Shown: one piece after another, positions 62,934-64,000 of the stretch
Position numbering within the stretch: the stretch's first letter is position 1
Layout: each line of letters begins with the position of its first letter
Origin: Shewanella sp.
GTDB taxonomy: Bacteria > Pseudomonadota > Gammaproteobacteria > Enterobacterales > Shewanellaceae
Assembly (NCBI RefSeq): GCF_013214165.1
Contig: NZ_JABSSM010000001.1
Location: 83,018 to 147,017, forward strand
Length of the DNA stretch: 64,000 bases
Reading direction: 5' to 3'
Made by a program: the position numbers and the translations under genes
The notes under the pieces: generated by a model
The model's database searches: none
Seen by the model: the letters and a program-made list of their open reading frames with translations, nothing else
What the model was told of the DNA's origin: nothing

Positions 62934-63323
62934 ATGAACAGCATACAATTAAATCTATCGCAAAAAGTCTGGAGTAGTAAGCTCTTATGTGCCGAGTTCG
63001 AACTGTTTCTGCAACAAAACAGCGTGCCTACTCAACAGAGATTTAAAGTCATAACCTGCATTCTTGAGGCATTATCCAACGTCTTACAGCATACCGACAG
63101 CCGTCTGGAACAGATAGTCGTCATTCTGCATTGCGATCAAGAGATCATCACCATAGATCTGCTCGATAACTCCCCTTACACCCCCATAGACAATCAAGTA
63201 GATTGTCCCTCCCCTTTCTCACTCTCGGGGAGAGGCTTATGGATCATACAAAATTGGATGGATCAGATGAAGTTCCAGAACTCAGTCGCTGGCACTCACC
63301 TCAGGTTGAGCCTGTTACGCTGA
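62934..63323 (+). CDS. RsbW-like anti-sigma factor/serine kinase ATPase
   Basis: 129 residues, a stand-alone HATPase_c domain of the GHKL type. The N box is EALSNVLQHT (Glu45, Asn49), the G1 Asp is in IDLLDNSP (Asp78) and the G2 loop is LSGRGLWII. In RsbW/SpoIIAB-type partner switches such a protein either binds a sigma factor or phosphorylates an STAS antagonist. It follows the phosphatase gene by 126 bases with a GGAGG site, so kinase and phosphatase activities are split into two genes. No STAS gene is seen in the window. Confidence 0.87.
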   Translation: MNSIQLNLSQKVWSSKLLCAEFELFLQQNSVPTQQRFKVITCILEALSNVLQHTDSRLEQIVVILHCDQEIITIDLLDNSPYTPIDNQVDCPSPFSLSGRGLWIIQNWMDQMKFQNSVAGTHLRLSLLR

Positions 63324-63336
63324 TTATGGGTTTCAT

Positions 63337-64000
63337 GTAGGAGGGCCTTCAGGCCCGAACCGTGATCGCCCGAAGCATGATAGCCCGATATCGATGTTGA
63401 TGTGTTGTGGATGGTATTGGTATTGGTTTATTCCGTTGTAGGAGGGCCTTCAGGCCCGAAGCGTGATGGCCCGAATCCCGATGGATTGTTGATGGGTTCT
63501 GATGGGTTCTCTCGCGGCTAAAGCCGCTCCTACGACAAGCGATTACAAACAATTTTACACAATCCTAGCGTCATCAGATTTGTTGTTGATGGTATCGGTT
63601 TTGGTTTATTCCGTTGTAGGAGGGCCTTCAGGCCCGAACCGTGATCGCCCGATATCGATGTTAATGGGAATATGCAGTTTGTCCCATTTTTGTAGGAGGG
63701 CCTTCAGGCCCGAACCGTGATGGCCCGAAGCGTAATGGCCCGAAGCGTGATAGCCCAATGGATTGATGATGTGTTGTGATGGGTTCTGATGGGTTCTCTC
63801 GCGGCTAAAGCCGCTCCTACGACAAGCGATTATAAACAATTGCAGACAATCCTAGCGTCATCAGATTTGTTGTGGATGGTATCGGTTTATTCCGTTGTAG
63901 GAGGGCCTTCAGGCCCGAACCGTGATGGCCCGATATCGATGTTAATGGGAATATGCAGTTTGTCCCATTTTTGTAGGAGGGCCTTCAGGCCCGAAGCGTA
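63337..64000. repeat. REP-type palindrome array at the window end
   Basis: Six copies of a GTAG-led hairpin, GTAGGAGGGCCTTCAGGCCC, start at 63337, 63438, 63616, 63692, 63897 and 63973. Two opposite-facing hairpins of a second type (GCGGCTAAAGCCGC, preceded on the minus strand by GTAGGA) lie at 63510-63533 and 63797-63820. A unit of about 281-287 bases, carrying two of the first type and one of the second, is tandemly duplicated. The GTAG plus short-hairpin form fits REP elements mobilised by RAYT transposases. Short frames called here are artefacts; no gene is supported and the array runs off the window. Confidence 0.9.

Noticed and set aside
63349..63839. Short frames with FSRERTHQNPS-type peptides
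   Set aside because: They are translations of the REP palindromes in both strands.
63337..64000. CRISPR array
   Set aside because: Repeats are palindromic REP units in two orientations with unequal spacing and repeated spacers; no cas genes are present.

Overview
The window looks like chromosomal DNA of a marine gammaproteobacterium, most likely Shewanella or a close relative. This is inferred from the gene set and the protein sequences (queA, acpH, rluA, sstT, cheV, gltX beside a tRNA-Glu/Ala array, a phhA-phhB-tyrR-fahA-maiA block, elyC, mak). No 16S gene is present, so the species cannot be named.

Layout. 1-3500: housekeeping genes (queA, a 52-residue small protein, acpH, rluA, one unknown). 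4060-22904: an 18.8 kb block of 15 same-strand, mostly overlapping genes for a Wzx/Wzy-type surface polysaccharide. It has six GT4 and one GT2 glycosyltransferases, a nucleotidyltransferase-fold protein, a deacetylase, an alkaline-phosphatase-superfamily enzyme, a degenerate Wzc, a Wza, a Wzy-like polymerase, a small membrane protein, a Wzx flippase and a PEGA-OmpA lipoprotein. A sigma-54-like -24/-12 sequence lies in front of it. 22930-33019: ordinary single genes (sstT, cheV, clsC-like, a phosphatase, a DEAD-box helicase, ogt with an Ada-AlkA fusion, an ABC exporter).

33374-35016: a tRNA operon (Ala, five Glu, Ala) with its own promoter and terminator, containing two disrupted tRNA-Glu copies and long spacer repeats. 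gltX lies just beyond it. 37063-37397: three identical tRNA-Val genes behind a near-consensus promoter. 37605-41867: transporters, a YnfL/YnfM-like LysR-MFS pair and an FKBP. 41961-46950: phenylalanine/tyrosine degradation with its regulator TyrR. 47320-49253: galU-galE, which make UDP-glucose and UDP-galactose and could feed the polysaccharide. Then come napF, a bactofilin, elyC, mak and an unlinked wzi-like outer-membrane gene.

55156-63323: the most interesting region is a signalling module. One operon encodes a PhnD-like periplasmic binding protein, a hybrid histidine kinase with HPt and a LuxO-like sigma-54 activator. The divergent operon encodes a receiver-PP2C phosphatase and an RsbW-like ATPase. 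Both face an intergenic region holding two opposed sigma-54-type promoters with a perfect LuxO-type palindrome (TTGCATTTTGCAA) between them. This suggests a self-amplifying phosphorelay that feeds a partner-switching output. 63337-64000: the window ends in an array of REP-type palindromes.

Start codons were chosen by Shine-Dalgarno sites, overlap with upstream genes and remembered family N-termini. All family assignments come from reading motifs, not from database searches.
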